Positions 54,208 through 62,932 are shown, counted from the stretch's first letter. The stretch is 64,000 nucleotides of DNA from Bacteroidia bacterium (GCA_016787785.1 JAEUTO010000004.1:186001-250000); one strand, 5' to 3'. Translations and numbers: made by a program. The notes: generated by a model from the sequence alone, not told the origin.

Positions 54208-54957
54208 ATGATAAAAACAGTAATAATTGAAGATGAACAAAAGAGCCGCGAAATGCTCGCAGGCATCATCCAAAAAAATTGCCCGCAATTGCAAATTGTT
54301 GGTCTTGCAAAAAATGTGAACGATGGGGTAGAGGTTATCAAAAAAGAGAACCCCGATCTTGTATTTTTAGATATAAGTATGCCCGATGGCTCCGGTTTTG
54401 ATCTTCTGGAAAAAGTGCAGGGCCACAAATTTGAATTGATATTTGCAACTGCAAGCGATCAGCATGCTATTCGCGCCATAAAATACAGCGCTTGCGATTA
54501 TTTATTAAAACCAATTGATATTGAGGAATTAAAAACTGCGGTTGAAAAGGTAGCGCAAAAGAAAAATGCCAGTCCAAACATGGAAAACCTTAATTTTTTG
54601 ATCCAGCAGTTAAAAAAATCGGATGATAGTTTTCAAAAAATAACCTTGCCAACCGGTAATGCCTACGAAATTGTAAATATTAAAGATATTATTCGTTGTG
54701 AGGCAGATGGAAGTTACACTACTTTTTATTTAACCGATAAGCGTAAATTAATGATCAGCGCAGGGTTAAAACATTATGAAGAATTGCTGCCCGAAAGTGA
54801 ATTTATTAGGGTTCACCACCACCATTTAATTAATATGAACCATGTGGTGCGGTTCTTAAAAGAGGATGGCGGATACGCTGTAATGAGCGATGGCACTAAG
54901 ATCGAGATCTCTCGCCGTAAAAAGGACGCCTTTATGGATAAATTGAATAAATCCTAA
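54208..54957 (+). CDS. LytTR-family response regulator
   Basis: This regulator of 249 residues has a receiver domain (E8/D9, D55 in LVFLDISMPDG, Lys in YLLKPIDIEE) and a LytTR domain (about 140-245; NIKDIIRCEADGSYTTFYL, FIRVHHHHLINMNHV). It is co-transcribed with the sensor kinase upstream. Its target promoters are unknown; LytTR proteins bind imperfect direct repeats, none of which stands out here. Confidence 0.93.
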   Translation: MIKTVIIEDEQKSREMLAGIIQKNCPQLQIVGLAKNVNDGVEVIKKENPDLVFLDISMPDGSGFDLLEKVQGHKFELIFATASDQHAIRAIKYSACDYLLKPIDIEELKTAVEKVAQKKNASPNMENLNFLIQQLKKSDDSFQKITLPTGNAYEIVNIKDIIRCEADGSYTTFYLTDKRKLMISAGLKHYEELLPESEFIRVHHHHLINMNHVVRFLKEDGGYAVMSDGTKIEISRRKKDAFMDKLNKS

Positions 54958-54974
54958 GCGGGTTAATTTTTTTT

Positions 54975-55120
54975 GCCACGAATTACACTAATTCTCACTG
55001 GTTTTTATTTATTGCGGGTGATGTTTTGTGAAATTAATAATTCATAATGCGTAGCATCATGAATTCAATTAGCACTAAACCTATTTAGCTATGTTTGTGC
55101 AATTCGTGAAATTAGTGGCT
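54975..55120. repeat. Nested palindromic intergenic element
   Basis: An outer inverted repeat (GCCACGAATTACACTAATTC at 54975 against the complement of 55097-55120, about 19 of 24 positions) encloses an inner near-perfect stem: AATTCATAATGC 55039-55050 and GCATCATGAATT 55054-55065, with one mismatch. The outer arms belong to the 'cacgaatt' type of non-coding repeats found widely in Bacteroidota. There is no ORF. It resembles a REP/MITE-like element; no target-site duplication was established. Confidence 0.6.
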
Positions 55121-55263
55121 AAAGGTATATTCTGATCAGTTTTACCACTTATAAAGTAAAAATCGCCACTTGTTTGAATGACCAAAATACCCCTCAAAAA
55201 CACCGTATCTTTACTGTAAGTTCTTTCAATAGGGTTTTTGTTTAGTTTATAACAAAAAAAATT

Positions 55264-55309
55264 AAGCCACTTTCAGATTTTGGAGATTTTCTGTTGGTGG
55301 CTTTTTCTT
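55264..55309 (+). terminator. Terminator-like hairpin upstream of guaB
   Basis: AAGCCAC (55264-55270) and GTGGCTT (55297-55303) enclose a 26-nt region with an inner CAGA/TCTG pairing, followed by a T-rich run. It lies before the guaB -7 box, so it should stop upstream transcripts and not act in the guaB leader. The rest of the 457-bp gap (54958-55414) holds the nested palindrome and the guaB promoter. Confidence 0.55.
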
Positions 55310-55375
55310 TTCACGAAGTTTGGCCTTATTCTGCCATAGGCTTATATAATAGCGCCATATTTCGGAAAAAAACCT

Positions 55376-55383
55376 TATATTTG
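55376..55383 (+). promoter_or_regulatory. -7 box of the guaB promoter
   Basis: TATATTTG matches TAnnTTTG and ends 31 bp before the guaB ATG. No clear TTG at -33 was found. Confidence 0.5.
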
Positions 55384-55414
55384 CCCGAATTTTAAAACCT
55401 TAAAGTTCAACCCA

Positions 55415-56896
55415 ATGGCTTCCATTAATAGTATCACCAACAAGTTTGTCGCAGAAGGATTAACATACGACGATGTATTGTTAGTACCCGATTATTCTGA
55501 GATCTTACCCCGCGAGGCTAACATAAGCTCTTTTTTTACAAAAAGTATAAAATTAAACACCCCTATCGTATCTGCCGCAATGGATACGGTTACAGAATAC
55601 AAACTGGCTATTGCTATTGCCCAGGAAGGTGGCATTGGTGTTTTACATAAGAACATGAGCATTGAAGACCAGGCCGCTCAAGTGCGCAAAGTAAAGCGTA
55701 GCGAAAGTGGCATGATCCAGGACCCTGTTACTTTATTTAATACTGCTACCATTGGCGATGCGGTAAATATTATGTCAGAGAATAAAATTGGCGGTATCCC
55801 GGTAGTTGATAAAGACGGTAAACTGCTTGGCATTGTTACCAATCGCGACCTTCGCTTTGAAAAAGATTTTAAAAAACCGGTGGTAAATGTTATGACCACC
55901 TTTAAGAACGTTATCACTGCGCAAAAAGGTATTACGTTAAAGCAGGCTGAAGAAATTTTACAGGAACATAAGATCGAAAAACTGCCAATTCTTGATAAAA
56001 CAAATAAGTTGGTTGGTTTAATTACCTATAAAGATATTATTAAAATTAAAGTACGCCCAAATGCTTGCAAAGATGAGCGTGGCCGCTTACGTGTTGCCGC
56101 TGCGGTTGGTGTTACTGCAGATACAATGTTAAGAGTTGATGCTCTGGTTGAAGCCGGTGTGGATGCAATTATAATTGATACCGCGCACGGACACAGTAAA
56201 GGGGTTATTGATAAATTAAAAGAAGTAAAAAAGAAACATAAAACAGTACAGGTTGTTGTTGGAAATATTGCAACCGGTAAAGCAGCGTTAGCCCTGGTAA
56301 AAGCAGGTGCCGATGCCGTTAAGGTTGGTATTGGTCCGGGATCTATTTGCACCACACGTGTTATTGCGGGTGTTGGTGTGCCGCAATTAACTGCTATTTT
56401 AGAAGTTGCCATTGCTTTAAAAGGTACAGGTGTGCCTTTAATTGCAGATGGTGGTGTACGTTTTACAGGTGATGTTGTTAAGGCATTAGCTGCAGGCGCA
56501 GGCACTGTAATGATGGGTGGTATGTTTGCCGGAACAGAAGAAAGTCCGGGCGAGACAATTATTTTTGAAGGGCGTAAATTTAAATCGTACCGTGGTATGG
56601 GCTCTTTAGAGGCCATGCAAAAAGGTAGTAAAGACCGTTACTTTCAGGCCGAAGAAGATGATATTAAAAAATTAGTACCGGAAGGTATCAGCGGACGAGT
56701 GCCCTACAAAGGAAGCCTTGCAGAAATAATGTATCAGATAATTGGTGGCTTAAGAGCCGGCATGGGTTACTGTGGCGCAAAAGATATTAGTGCTTTACAG
56801 CAAGCTAAATTTATTCGTATAACAGCAGCAGGCGTAAAAGAAAGTCACCCGCATGATGTGGTGGTTACACGCGAAGCGCCTAATTATAGTAGGTAA
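55415..56896 (+). CDS. guaB: IMP dehydrogenase
   Basis: This enzyme oxidises IMP to XMP, the first step to GMP. In 493 residues, the catalytic barrel is interrupted by two CBS domains (about 95-215). Motifs are TYDDVLLVPDYSE, the catalytic loop GPGSICTTRVIAGVG with C312, ADGGVRFTGDVVKALAAGAGTVMMGG, and the flap Arg/Tyr region ISGRVPYKG. The length and layout match bacterial GuaB throughout. It appears to head an operon with the lipoprotein and def genes (gaps of 6 bp). Confidence 0.97.
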   Translation: MASINSITNKFVAEGLTYDDVLLVPDYSEILPREANISSFFTKSIKLNTPIVSAAMDTVTEYKLAIAIAQEGGIGVLHKNMSIEDQAAQVRKVKRSESGMIQDPVTLFNTATIGDAVNIMSENKIGGIPVVDKDGKLLGIVTNRDLRFEKDFKKPVVNVMTTFKNVITAQKGITLKQAEEILQEHKIEKLPILDKTNKLVGLITYKDIIKIKVRPNACKDERGRLRVAAAVGVTADTMLRVDALVEAGVDAIIIDTAHGHSKGVIDKLKEVKKKHKTVQVVVGNIATGKAALALVKAGADAVKVGIGPGSICTTRVIAGVGVPQLTAILEVAIALKGTGVPLIADGGVRFTGDVVKALAAGAGTVMMGGMFAGTEESPGETIIFEGRKFKSYRGMGSLEAMQKGSKDRYFQAEEDDIKKLVPEGISGRVPYKGSLAEIMYQIIGGLRAGMGYCGAKDISALQQAKFIRITAAGVKESHPHDVVVTREAPNYSR

Positions 56897-56902
56897 TTTT
56901 TT

Positions 56903-57364
56903 ATGAAGCGAATAAGTTCTTATTTTTTTATTTTATCCATAGTTCTTTCAGTAACTTTTTTATCTTGTAAAAAATATCCGGAAGGACCTTCTTTTTCACT
57001 GCGATCAAAGTCAGAAAGACTTTCAAATTTGTGGAAGATACAACAGCTTAAATTTAATGGCGGTGATAGTACTGCTTTTGCCGAAAAATACCTTTTTAAT
57101 AATTACAGGTTGGATATTACAAAGAACGGTAAGTATAACATTGATTACAATTTAGTAATAGGTTCTCTTTTAATTCCAATTAGCGAAAGCGGCAAATGGG
57201 TGTTTAGCAGCGATAAAAAATCTGTTATCTTTACTAAAGAAACCGGAAATACAACTGCGGCAATAGGTACAAACGCAACCTGGGAAATTTTACGTTTAAA
57301 AGAAAAAGAATTTTGGGCTAAATACACTCAAAATGATGATGTAACTGAAGTGCATTTAAATTAA
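56903..57364 (+). CDS. Lipocalin-like lipoprotein
   Basis: This lipoprotein of 153 residues has a lipobox ending at C22 (FLSC, then KK). The mature part has the Bacteroidota lipocalin-like layout: SLRSKSERLSNLWKIQQLKFNG, then alternating strands and WVFSSDKKSVIFTKE, TWEILRLKEKEFWAKY. A small-ligand or structural role in the periplasm or outer membrane is likely; nothing more specific can be said. It starts 6 bp after guaB. Confidence 0.8.
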   Translation: MKRISSYFFILSIVLSVTFLSCKKYPEGPSFSLRSKSERLSNLWKIQQLKFNGGDSTAFAEKYLFNNYRLDITKNGKYNIDYNLVIGSLLIPISESGKWVFSSDKKSVIFTKETGNTTAAIGTNATWEILRLKEKEFWAKYTQNDDVTEVHLN

Positions 57365-57370
57365 TAAAAA

Positions 57371-57970
57371 ATGATTTTACCAATTGTAGTTTACGGCGAT
57401 CCGGTACTCAGAAAAGTAGGAGAGGAAATTGATAAGGATTATGAAGGCCTTGACGTTTTAATTAAAAACATGTTTGATACCATGTACAATGCCAATGGCG
57501 TTGGACTTGCGGCTCCGCAAGTTGGTAAGGCTATTCGTTTGTTTATTATAGACACGCAACCTTTTTCTGAAAGTGATGATGACGACGATGATGAATTTAC
57601 ACCTGAACAGAAAAAACAATTAAAGGCCTTTAAAAAAATATTCATAAATGCACGCATTCTTAGCGAAGAAGGTAAAGAATGGAAGTTTAATGAAGGTTGT
57701 TTAAGTATTCCAAAAATTCGCGAAGATGTTAACCGTTTACCGAATATTGAGATTGAATATTTTGATGAGAATTTCGTAAAACATAAAGAAAAATACGATG
57801 GTGTAATTGCCCGTGTTATTCAGCATGAATATGATCATATTGAAGGAAGGTTGTTTACCGATATCATAAGCCCCTTTAAACGCAAAATGATCTCGGGTAA
57901 ATTAAGCGATATTTCTAAAGGTAAAATAACTGCCGATTATAAAACGCGGGTTTACAAACCAAAAAAATAA
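57371..57970 (+). CDS. def: Peptide deformylase
   Basis: This metalloenzyme removes the formyl group from nascent proteins. In 199 residues the three signature motifs are GVGLAAPQVG (43-52), EGCLSIP with the metal ligand C110, and QHEYDHIEG with H152, E153 and H156. An acidic loop ESDDDDDDEFTPEQ (67-80) is inserted before the second motif, a variation known in Bacteroidota deformylases. No fmt gene is adjacent. Confidence 0.96.
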   Translation: MILPIVVYGDPVLRKVGEEIDKDYEGLDVLIKNMFDTMYNANGVGLAAPQVGKAIRLFIIDTQPFSESDDDDDDEFTPEQKKQLKAFKKIFINARILSEEGKEWKFNEGCLSIPKIREDVNRLPNIEIEYFDENFVKHKEKYDGVIARVIQHEYDHIEGRLFTDIISPFKRKMISGKLSDISKGKITADYKTRVYKPKK

Positions 57971-57980
57971 TCTCAAAAAA

Positions 57981-58592
57981 ATGAAAAGCAATTTTTTATC
58001 TCGTCTATTAATTGCCCCACTCGTTTTTTTTACTGCTTGTTTGGGTACCGAACAAAAAACTTCTGTTGCAGAAAAAAAAGATTCTGTTAAAACAGCTGTT
58101 GCTTCCGATTCACTGATACGCGAAAATAAAATGTATTTATCGGATTGTAAAAATTTGCTGGTTGAGGCAAAAAAAATGGACAGCATTCTTTTAAAAGAAC
58201 TGGAAGTAAAAAAAGATGTTGCTACAAAAGGAATTAAGGCTTTTACAGATTACGCTTTTTATTGTTCTAACGATTCACTTGTTCCAATTTATTTAATTAA
58301 AACGGCGCAGGTTGCACAATCCATCAATAATATTCCGCAGGCAAAAATTGTTTTGGATAAATGTATTGCAGATTATCCGGCCTCAAAACACCGCCCGGCT
58401 GCATTATTTTTGTTGGCGCAGTTGTACGATGAAGCAACTTATTTAAATAACGAAGCTGAAGCAAAAAAACTGTACCAGCAAATTATTAGTGAGTACCCAA
58501 AAAGCGATTGGGCAAAAAGTTCACAAGGTGCGCTAACATTTGTTGGCAAATCGGATGCGCAGATCATGGAAGAACTGAAGAAAAAGAAATAA
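57981..58592 (+). CDS. TPR-containing lipoprotein
   Basis: This lipoprotein of 203 residues has a lipobox ending at C20 (FFTAC, then LG). Two or three TPR-like units are visible (SLVPIYLIKTAQVAQSINNIPQAKIVLDKCIADYPAS, AALFLLAQLYDEATYLNNEAEAKKLYQQIISEYPKSDW). The pattern, with PxS..A..xLA, resembles BamD/YbgF-type scaffolds but is shorter, and no partner is known. It follows def by 10 bp. Confidence 0.82.
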   Translation: MKSNFLSRLLIAPLVFFTACLGTEQKTSVAEKKDSVKTAVASDSLIRENKMYLSDCKNLLVEAKKMDSILLKELEVKKDVATKGIKAFTDYAFYCSNDSLVPIYLIKTAQVAQSINNIPQAKIVLDKCIADYPASKHRPAALFLLAQLYDEATYLNNEAEAKKLYQQIISEYPKSDWAKSSQGALTFVGKSDAQIMEELKKKK

Positions 58593-58638
58593 TGCAGTTG
58601 GCTGTAATCGGTCTGTATGATAAAGCGACTCAAGATAA

Positions 58639-59091
58639 ATGATGAAAGACGGGATCATGGAACAAGAAACACGAAATAAGAAACAAGAAATACCTAAACA
58701 ACTTGTAACAATAGGTTTTTTAGGTGCTATTGCAGTAGCCCTTGGTGCGCTTGGCGCGCATGCTTTAAAAGGAAAATTAGAAACAGGTTTAATTACACCC
58801 GATCTTTTAAATGGTTTTGATACCGGGGTTAAATATCATATGTATCACACATTTGCGATGTTAGCGGTAGTGTTGTTAAAATTAAAATACGATAGTAAAT
58901 TTTTGAACTGGACCTACCATTTGTTTTTCTGGGGTATAATTTTGTTCAGTGGTTCGCTTTATTTTTTATGTACCCGCAATCTTTACGGGGCCGACTGGTT
59001 AAAATTTTTAGGGCCGGTTACGCCAATAGGCGGCATTCTTTTTGTGGCGGGGTGGCTATGCCTGTCAATATCAGCTTTTAAGAAAGCTTAA
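58639..59091 (+). CDS. DUF423 membrane protein
   Basis: This protein of 150 residues has four helices, beginning TIGFLGAIAVALGALGAHALKG with the DUF423 signature, then TGVKYHMYHTFAMLAVVLL, WGIILFSGSLYF and GPVTPIGGILFVAGWLCL. The family function is unknown. The start ATG 58639 gives an unusual hydrophilic extension of about 20 residues; ATG 58657 is also possible. Confidence 0.88.
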   Translation: MMKDGIMEQETRNKKQEIPKQLVTIGFLGAIAVALGALGAHALKGKLETGLITPDLLNGFDTGVKYHMYHTFAMLAVVLLKLKYDSKFLNWTYHLFFWGIILFSGSLYFLCTRNLYGADWLKFLGPVTPIGGILFVAGWLCLSISAFKKA

Positions 59092-59156
59092 AAAAATAAA
59101 GCAACAGTTTAATTACTCAATAATATTTAGCATATTTACAATACTAAAAAATATAT

Positions 59157-59579
59157 ATGAAAAATTCTATCATTCTTTTAAGCAGTGTTTTGTTCTTAGG
59201 TTTAGCGTCTTGCAAAACCAAATCAAAAACTACTTCTACATCAACATCTACTTCTACAGCAAGTACAAATACTTCAGATGGAACAGTTACCCCAACTTCC
59301 GATCCAACCGTATTTAAAGGCGTTACCGATAAAAGTTGCGCTGTTGAAGTTTCATTCGGAAGTCCGGGATCAGGAATTGATGGTCCGGCTTTAGATAAAG
59401 TAACTGCGTTAATTGACAGTAAAAAGCTAAAATCTACTTCAAAAACTACTGGTCGTGAAGGCGAAAGACGTATTTGTTTACCTTTGACCGAATTAAAAGA
59501 AAACGAAAAAAAGGACTTTATTGAACAGTTGAAAAAAATAGCAAAAGAAGCTCAATTGGTCTCAGTATCAATAAGATAA
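59157..59579 (+). CDS. Small lipoprotein with Thr/Ser-rich linker
   Basis: This lipoprotein of 140 residues has a lipobox ending at C19 (GLASC, then KTK). A Thr/Ser-rich linker (about 22-50) leads to a compact domain with CAVEVSFGSPGSGIDGPALDKVTALIDS and a C-terminal EKKDFIEQLKKIAKEAQLVSVSIR. I do not recognise the family. It has its own terminator downstream. Confidence 0.72.
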   Translation: MKNSIILLSSVLFLGLASCKTKSKTTSTSTSTSTASTNTSDGTVTPTSDPTVFKGVTDKSCAVEVSFGSPGSGIDGPALDKVTALIDSKKLKSTSKTTGREGERRICLPLTELKENEKKDFIEQLKKIAKEAQLVSVSIR

Positions 59580-59606
59580 AATACGTTAATAACCCAATAA
59601 ATTGTG

Positions 59607-59639
59607 GAAAAACGGTCTTTTTAAGGCCGTTTTTTTTTT
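59607..59639 (+). terminator. Terminator after the small lipoprotein gene
   Basis: AACGGTCTT and AAGGCCGTT form a stem (one G-T pair) with a T-run of ten; the pckA promoter box follows immediately. Confidence 0.85.
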
Positions 59640-59640
59640 G

Positions 59641-59648
59641 TACTTTTG
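59641..59648 (+). promoter_or_regulatory. -7 box of the pckA promoter
   Basis: TACTTTTG matches TAnnTTTG and ends 24 bp before the pckA ATG. It directly abuts the terminator T-run. Confidence 0.5.
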
Positions 59649-59672
59649 CCCAACTAACAAAACAAAACTATA

Positions 59673-61286
59673 ATGAACGAAATTGGTTTAAAAGCAGATG
59701 GTGCCTCAGTTGCGCAACTTGGCCTTTCAAATGTAGAAATGGCTTTTTGGAACCTTCACCCAAGCGAATTGGTTGAAGAAACAATATTAAGAGGAGAGGG
59801 AGTTTTAACAGATGTAGGTGCACTTGCAATTGATACCGGAGAATTTACCGGCCGATCGCCAAAAGATAAATTTGTAGTAGTAGACGAAAATACCAAAGAC
59901 AGCGTTTGGTGGGGCGATGTGAACAACCGTTTTGATTCTGATAAATTTGACCTGTTACACAACCGTTTATTGGCTTACTTAAGTGGCAAAGAAGTTTGGA
60001 TCCGTGATTCTTACGCCTGCGCTGATCCTAAATACCGCATCAACATTCGTATTGTAAACGAATTTCCTGCACATAATTTATTTGCCAATAATTTATTTTT
60101 ACGTCCAACCAACGAAGAAATAAAAACCTTTAAACACGACTGGTTAATTATCAATGCACCGGGCTTTAAAGCAGATCCAAAAATCGATGGCACACGCCAA
60201 CATAATTTTGCGATCCTTAACTTCACTAAAAAAGTTATATTAATTGGTGGCACCGGTTATACCGGCGAAATTAAAAAAGGAATTTTCGCCGTATTAAATT
60301 ATATTTTACCACACGAAAAAGGTGTGTTACCAATGCACTGTTCTGCAAACATTGGTAAAGATGGCGATACTGCTATTTTCTTTGGTCTTTCAGGAACCGG
60401 TAAAACAACGTTAAGTGCCGATCCTAACCGTAAATTAATTGGTGATGATGAACATGGCTGGAGCGATACAGGTGTGTTTAACTTTGAAGGTGGCTGCTAT
60501 GCAAAATGTGTAGATCTTACAGCCGAAAAAGAACCGCAAATTTTTAACGCAATTAAATTTGGTTCGTTATTAGAGAACATTGATTTTTATCCGGGAACAA
60601 CAACTGTTGATTACGCGAATATTTCAAAAACAGAAAATACACGCGTAAGTTATCCTGCTAATTATATTGACAATGCAGTAACACCTGCAGTTGGTGATAT
60701 TCCAAAAAATATTTTCTTTTTAACCTGCGATGCATTTGGTGTGTTACCTCCGATCTCTAAATTAACGCCGGCACAAGCCATGTACCATTTTATTAGTGGT
60801 TACACTGCTAAAGTTGCAGGAACAGAAATGGGTATTACTGAGCCAACATTAACGTTCTCGGCTTGTTTTGGAAAAGTGTTTTTACCATTACATCCAACAA
60901 AATATGCTGAGTTGTTAGGCGAGAAATTAAAAAAGAACAACGTAAACGTTTGGTTATTAAATACCGGATGGGTTGGTGGTAAATATGGTGTAGGTAGCCG
61001 TATTAAATTATCATACACACGTTCATTAATTACAGCTGCGTTAACAGGCGAGTTAGATAAAGTGGAGTATGGTACTACGCCTTACTTCAAATTAAATTTC
61101 CCTAAGAGCTGCCCTAATGTTCCTTCAGAGATCTTAGAACCTAAAAATGCATGGAAAGATAAAGAAGCATTTAATCAAACAGCACAAACTTTAGCTTCTT
61201 CTTTCGTTAAGAATTTTGAACAATACGCTTCTGCTGCAAACGCTGAAATTTTAGCGGCTGCTCCAAAAGTAGAAGTAACGGTTTAA
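59673..61286 (+). CDS. pckA: Phosphoenolpyruvate carboxykinase (ATP)
   Basis: This enzyme converts oxaloacetate and ATP to PEP, starting gluconeogenesis. It has 537 residues. Motifs are TGRSPKDKFVV, RIVNEFPAHNLFANN, the kinase-1a P-loop GLSGTGKTTLSAD (about 237-249), kinase-2 IGDDEHGWSD and the adenine loop ITEPTLTFSACFGKVFLPL. It is monocistronic, with its own promoter box and terminator. Confidence 0.97.
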   Translation: MNEIGLKADGASVAQLGLSNVEMAFWNLHPSELVEETILRGEGVLTDVGALAIDTGEFTGRSPKDKFVVVDENTKDSVWWGDVNNRFDSDKFDLLHNRLLAYLSGKEVWIRDSYACADPKYRINIRIVNEFPAHNLFANNLFLRPTNEEIKTFKHDWLIINAPGFKADPKIDGTRQHNFAILNFTKKVILIGGTGYTGEIKKGIFAVLNYILPHEKGVLPMHCSANIGKDGDTAIFFGLSGTGKTTLSADPNRKLIGDDEHGWSDTGVFNFEGGCYAKCVDLTAEKEPQIFNAIKFGSLLENIDFYPGTTTVDYANISKTENTRVSYPANYIDNAVTPAVGDIPKNIFFLTCDAFGVLPPISKLTPAQAMYHFISGYTAKVAGTEMGITEPTLTFSACFGKVFLPLHPTKYAELLGEKLKKNNVNVWLLNTGWVGGKYGVGSRIKLSYTRSLITAALTGELDKVEYGTTPYFKLNFPKSCPNVPSEILEPKNAWKDKEAFNQTAQTLASSFVKNFEQYASAANAEILAAAPKVEVTV

Positions 61287-61310
61287 AAACAATATCAATT
61301 ATCACAGAAT

Positions 61311-61345
61311 AAAAGATCCTCAGCCTTTGGCTGGGGATCTTTTGT
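61311..61345 (+). terminator. Terminator after pckA
   Basis: AAAAGATCC-T-CAGCC and GGCTG-G-GGATCTTTT form a 15-bp stem with one wobble and a 3-nt loop, followed by a T-run. Confidence 0.92.
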
Positions 61346-61355
61346 TTTTGGCCTA

Positions 61356-61386
61356 TTGCAAAACCAACAACCATTTTGTATCTTTA
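61356..61386 (+). promoter_or_regulatory. Candidate promoter with very short leader
   Basis: TTG (61356-61358), a 20-bp spacer and TATCTTTA (61379-61386) fit the Bacteroidota promoter with one mismatch. The ATG at 61395 is only 8 bp further on, so the leader would be a few nucleotides at most. Confidence 0.4.
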
Positions 61387-61394
61387 ATTAAACA

Positions 61395-61802
61395 ATGAAT
61401 AACAACATCCAAATAGAAAAACCCTGCTCCGAAAATTTCGGCGCCATGAAAAATGTTAGCGGCGGTAAATTTTGTGGTACCTGCCACACAAAGGTTATTG
61501 ATTTTACAAAAATGAGTCTGGATGAAATTGAAAATTATTTCAAAACTACTCCGGAACAAAAAATTTGTGGACGTTACAATTTAAGGCACACGCAAACAAC
61601 CATCTTTTCTAATAGCATCAATAAACTCGAGAATTTTCTTTTTAAAACCAGGTTCAGAAAGGTTGCCGTGTGGACCATCTCTATCGCCTTCTTTTTACTG
61701 AACAGTTATAAATGCATGGGTAAACGCATCGAACGCCCGCAACCAAAGAAAGATAAGAAAACCGCGCAAAATGTTGTCAGTTCGAAATTAAATCACTTTT
61801 AA
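61395..61802 (+). CDS. Cys-containing protein with single membrane helix, family unknown
   Basis: This protein of 135 residues has an N-terminal domain with C11, the pair C27-G-T-C30 and C58 (KFCGTCHTKVIDFTKMSLDEIENYF, KICGRY). This domain recurs at the N-terminus of some Bacteroidota TonB-like and carboxypeptidase-regulatory-like proteins and may bind a metal or be redox-active. A single membrane helix (about 91-107) is followed by a basic tail. There is no signal peptide, so the Cys domain is expected inside the cell. Confidence 0.68.
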   Translation: MNNNIQIEKPCSENFGAMKNVSGGKFCGTCHTKVIDFTKMSLDEIENYFKTTPEQKICGRYNLRHTQTTIFSNSINKLENFLFKTRFRKVAVWTISIAFFLLNSYKCMGKRIERPQPKKDKKTAQNVVSSKLNHF

Positions 61803-61830
61803 ACAATTGAAGAAATAGAGCTACGTAGCT

Positions 61831-61901
61831 TAAGCACAAAGATCACAACGCTTTTTTCTTTGTGTGCTTTGCGCCTTCTTAGTGGCCTTTGTGGTTAATC
61901 A
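61831..61901. repeat. Degenerate dispersed repeat, copy 4
   Basis: CTTTGTGTGCTTTGCGCCTT followed by CTTAGTGGCCTTTGTGGTTAAT is the best-preserved copy of the gap repeats; on the minus strand it reads TTAACCACAAAGGCCACTAA. It fills the convergent gap between the Cys-domain gene and the VOC gene. Confidence 0.6.
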
Positions 61902-61908
61902 TTTCTTA

Positions 61909-62271
61909 TTATTCACCCATCGGTTGCCACAACTCAATTTTATTTCCTTCAGGATCATAACACCAGGCAAATTTGCCATACGATTCGTTCATCCTGTTCT
62001 CATCTAATTTTACACCGGCAGTTTGTAACTGCTCACACAATTTGTCAAGATCGCTCACACGTAAATTGATCATAAATTGCTGATTCATATTACCAAAATA
62101 GTTGGTTTCGCTTTTAAAAGGCGCAAAAACAGTTGGGCCTCCTTCTGTTTGCCATGGCTTATAATTTTGCACGGCATTAATACCAAAGTGTTTTTCGTAC
62201 CAAAGTGCTAAAGCTTTATCATCTTTTGAGCGGAAAAATAGTCCGCCAATTCCTGTTACTAATTTTTCCAT
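61909..62271 (-). CDS. VOC-family (glyoxalase-like) protein
   Basis: This soluble protein of 120 residues has the paired beta-alpha-beta-beta-beta modules of the vicinal oxygen chelate fold: GIGGLFFRSKDDKALALWYEKHFGI, then MINLRVSDLDKLCEQLQTAGVK and GKFAWCYDPEGNKIELWQP with the metal-binding Glu. The substrate is unknown. It is the last gene of a leftward operon with a DUF4199 and a LuxR-type gene. Confidence 0.87.
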   Translation of the reverse strand: MEKLVTGIGGLFFRSKDDKALALWYEKHFGINAVQNYKPWQTEGGPTVFAPFKSETNYFGNMNQQFMINLRVSDLDKLCEQLQTAGVKLDENRMNESYGKFAWCYDPEGNKIELWQPMGE

Positions 62272-62274
62272 TTT

Positions 62275-62811
62275 TTATATTGTTTGCGTTTGAGCTTTTT
62301 CTTTTTTCTTTAAAATAAGGGCACTTACTATTGTAACTAATAATCCTACCGGAAAAACTTCCATGTAAGTAATAAGTACCAAAAAAATAGGGTTTTTATA
62401 CATTTCTTTGCTGTGCGCAATTTCTGCTATTTGTTTATCCATTTCTGCTTGCGGCAAACCGCTTTGCTTCAATTGTTCCAGCATTTTTGCACTATAGGTT
62501 TCCATAAAATCGGTGAGAACGAATTTAAGTTCAAAGATCCAGGTAATAACATAAAAGGTTGAAGCAATTAAAGAAATTAAGATACCCACCTTAAACGCTT
62601 TTCCAAACGTAATAACGCCATTGTTGTACTTATCCCTGAAGTTTTTAATGCCCACAAATACAAAAGAAAATGCAACCAACATGGCCGCATAACCCACAAG
62701 CATACTGCCGGCGCCGCTAACATTTTTACTAAATAAAAGCATGCTCACAAACATGAAGGTGCTTACAATTACCCCCGCAATGCAGCCAAAAACTAAAACA
62801 TTCTTTTTCAT
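62275..62811 (-). CDS. DUF4199 integral membrane protein
   Basis: This protein of 178 residues has four helices (about 5-28, 35-57, 72-92 and 143-167) with an amphipathic stretch in between (SAKMLEQLKQSGLPQAEMDKQIAEIAHSKEMYKNP), the DUF4199 layout. It starts 3 bp before the VOC gene. Together with the LuxR-type membrane gene upstream it forms a block I have seen in other Bacteroidota; the role is unknown. Confidence 0.85.
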   Translation of the reverse strand: MKKNVLVFGCIAGVIVSTFMFVSMLLFSKNVSGAGSMLVGYAAMLVAFSFVFVGIKNFRDKYNNGVITFGKAFKVGILISLIASTFYVITWIFELKFVLTDFMETYSAKMLEQLKQSGLPQAEMDKQIAEIAHSKEMYKNPIFLVLITYMEVFPVGLLVTIVSALILKKKEKAQTQTI

Positions 62812-62932
62812 TTTTTAAAAATTTAAATTGGTTAATATGTCGGCAAAACTAAGGTACAAAAAAGCCTTTTCCTTCATACTAAAGGGTGATTTTAGTGCTA
62901 TTTTTTAGTTTCACACGAAAGTATGAATTTTT

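Noticed and set aside
56026-56616. 196-codon open frame antisense to guaB
   Set aside because: It lies wholly inside a certain gene on the other strand; its Pro/Ala/Thr-rich composition is what the complement of GuaB codons gives. No start context.
57371-57970. Acidic insertion in deformylase as an anomaly
   Set aside because: A charged insertion before the second motif is known in Bacteroidota deformylases, and all catalytic residues are present.
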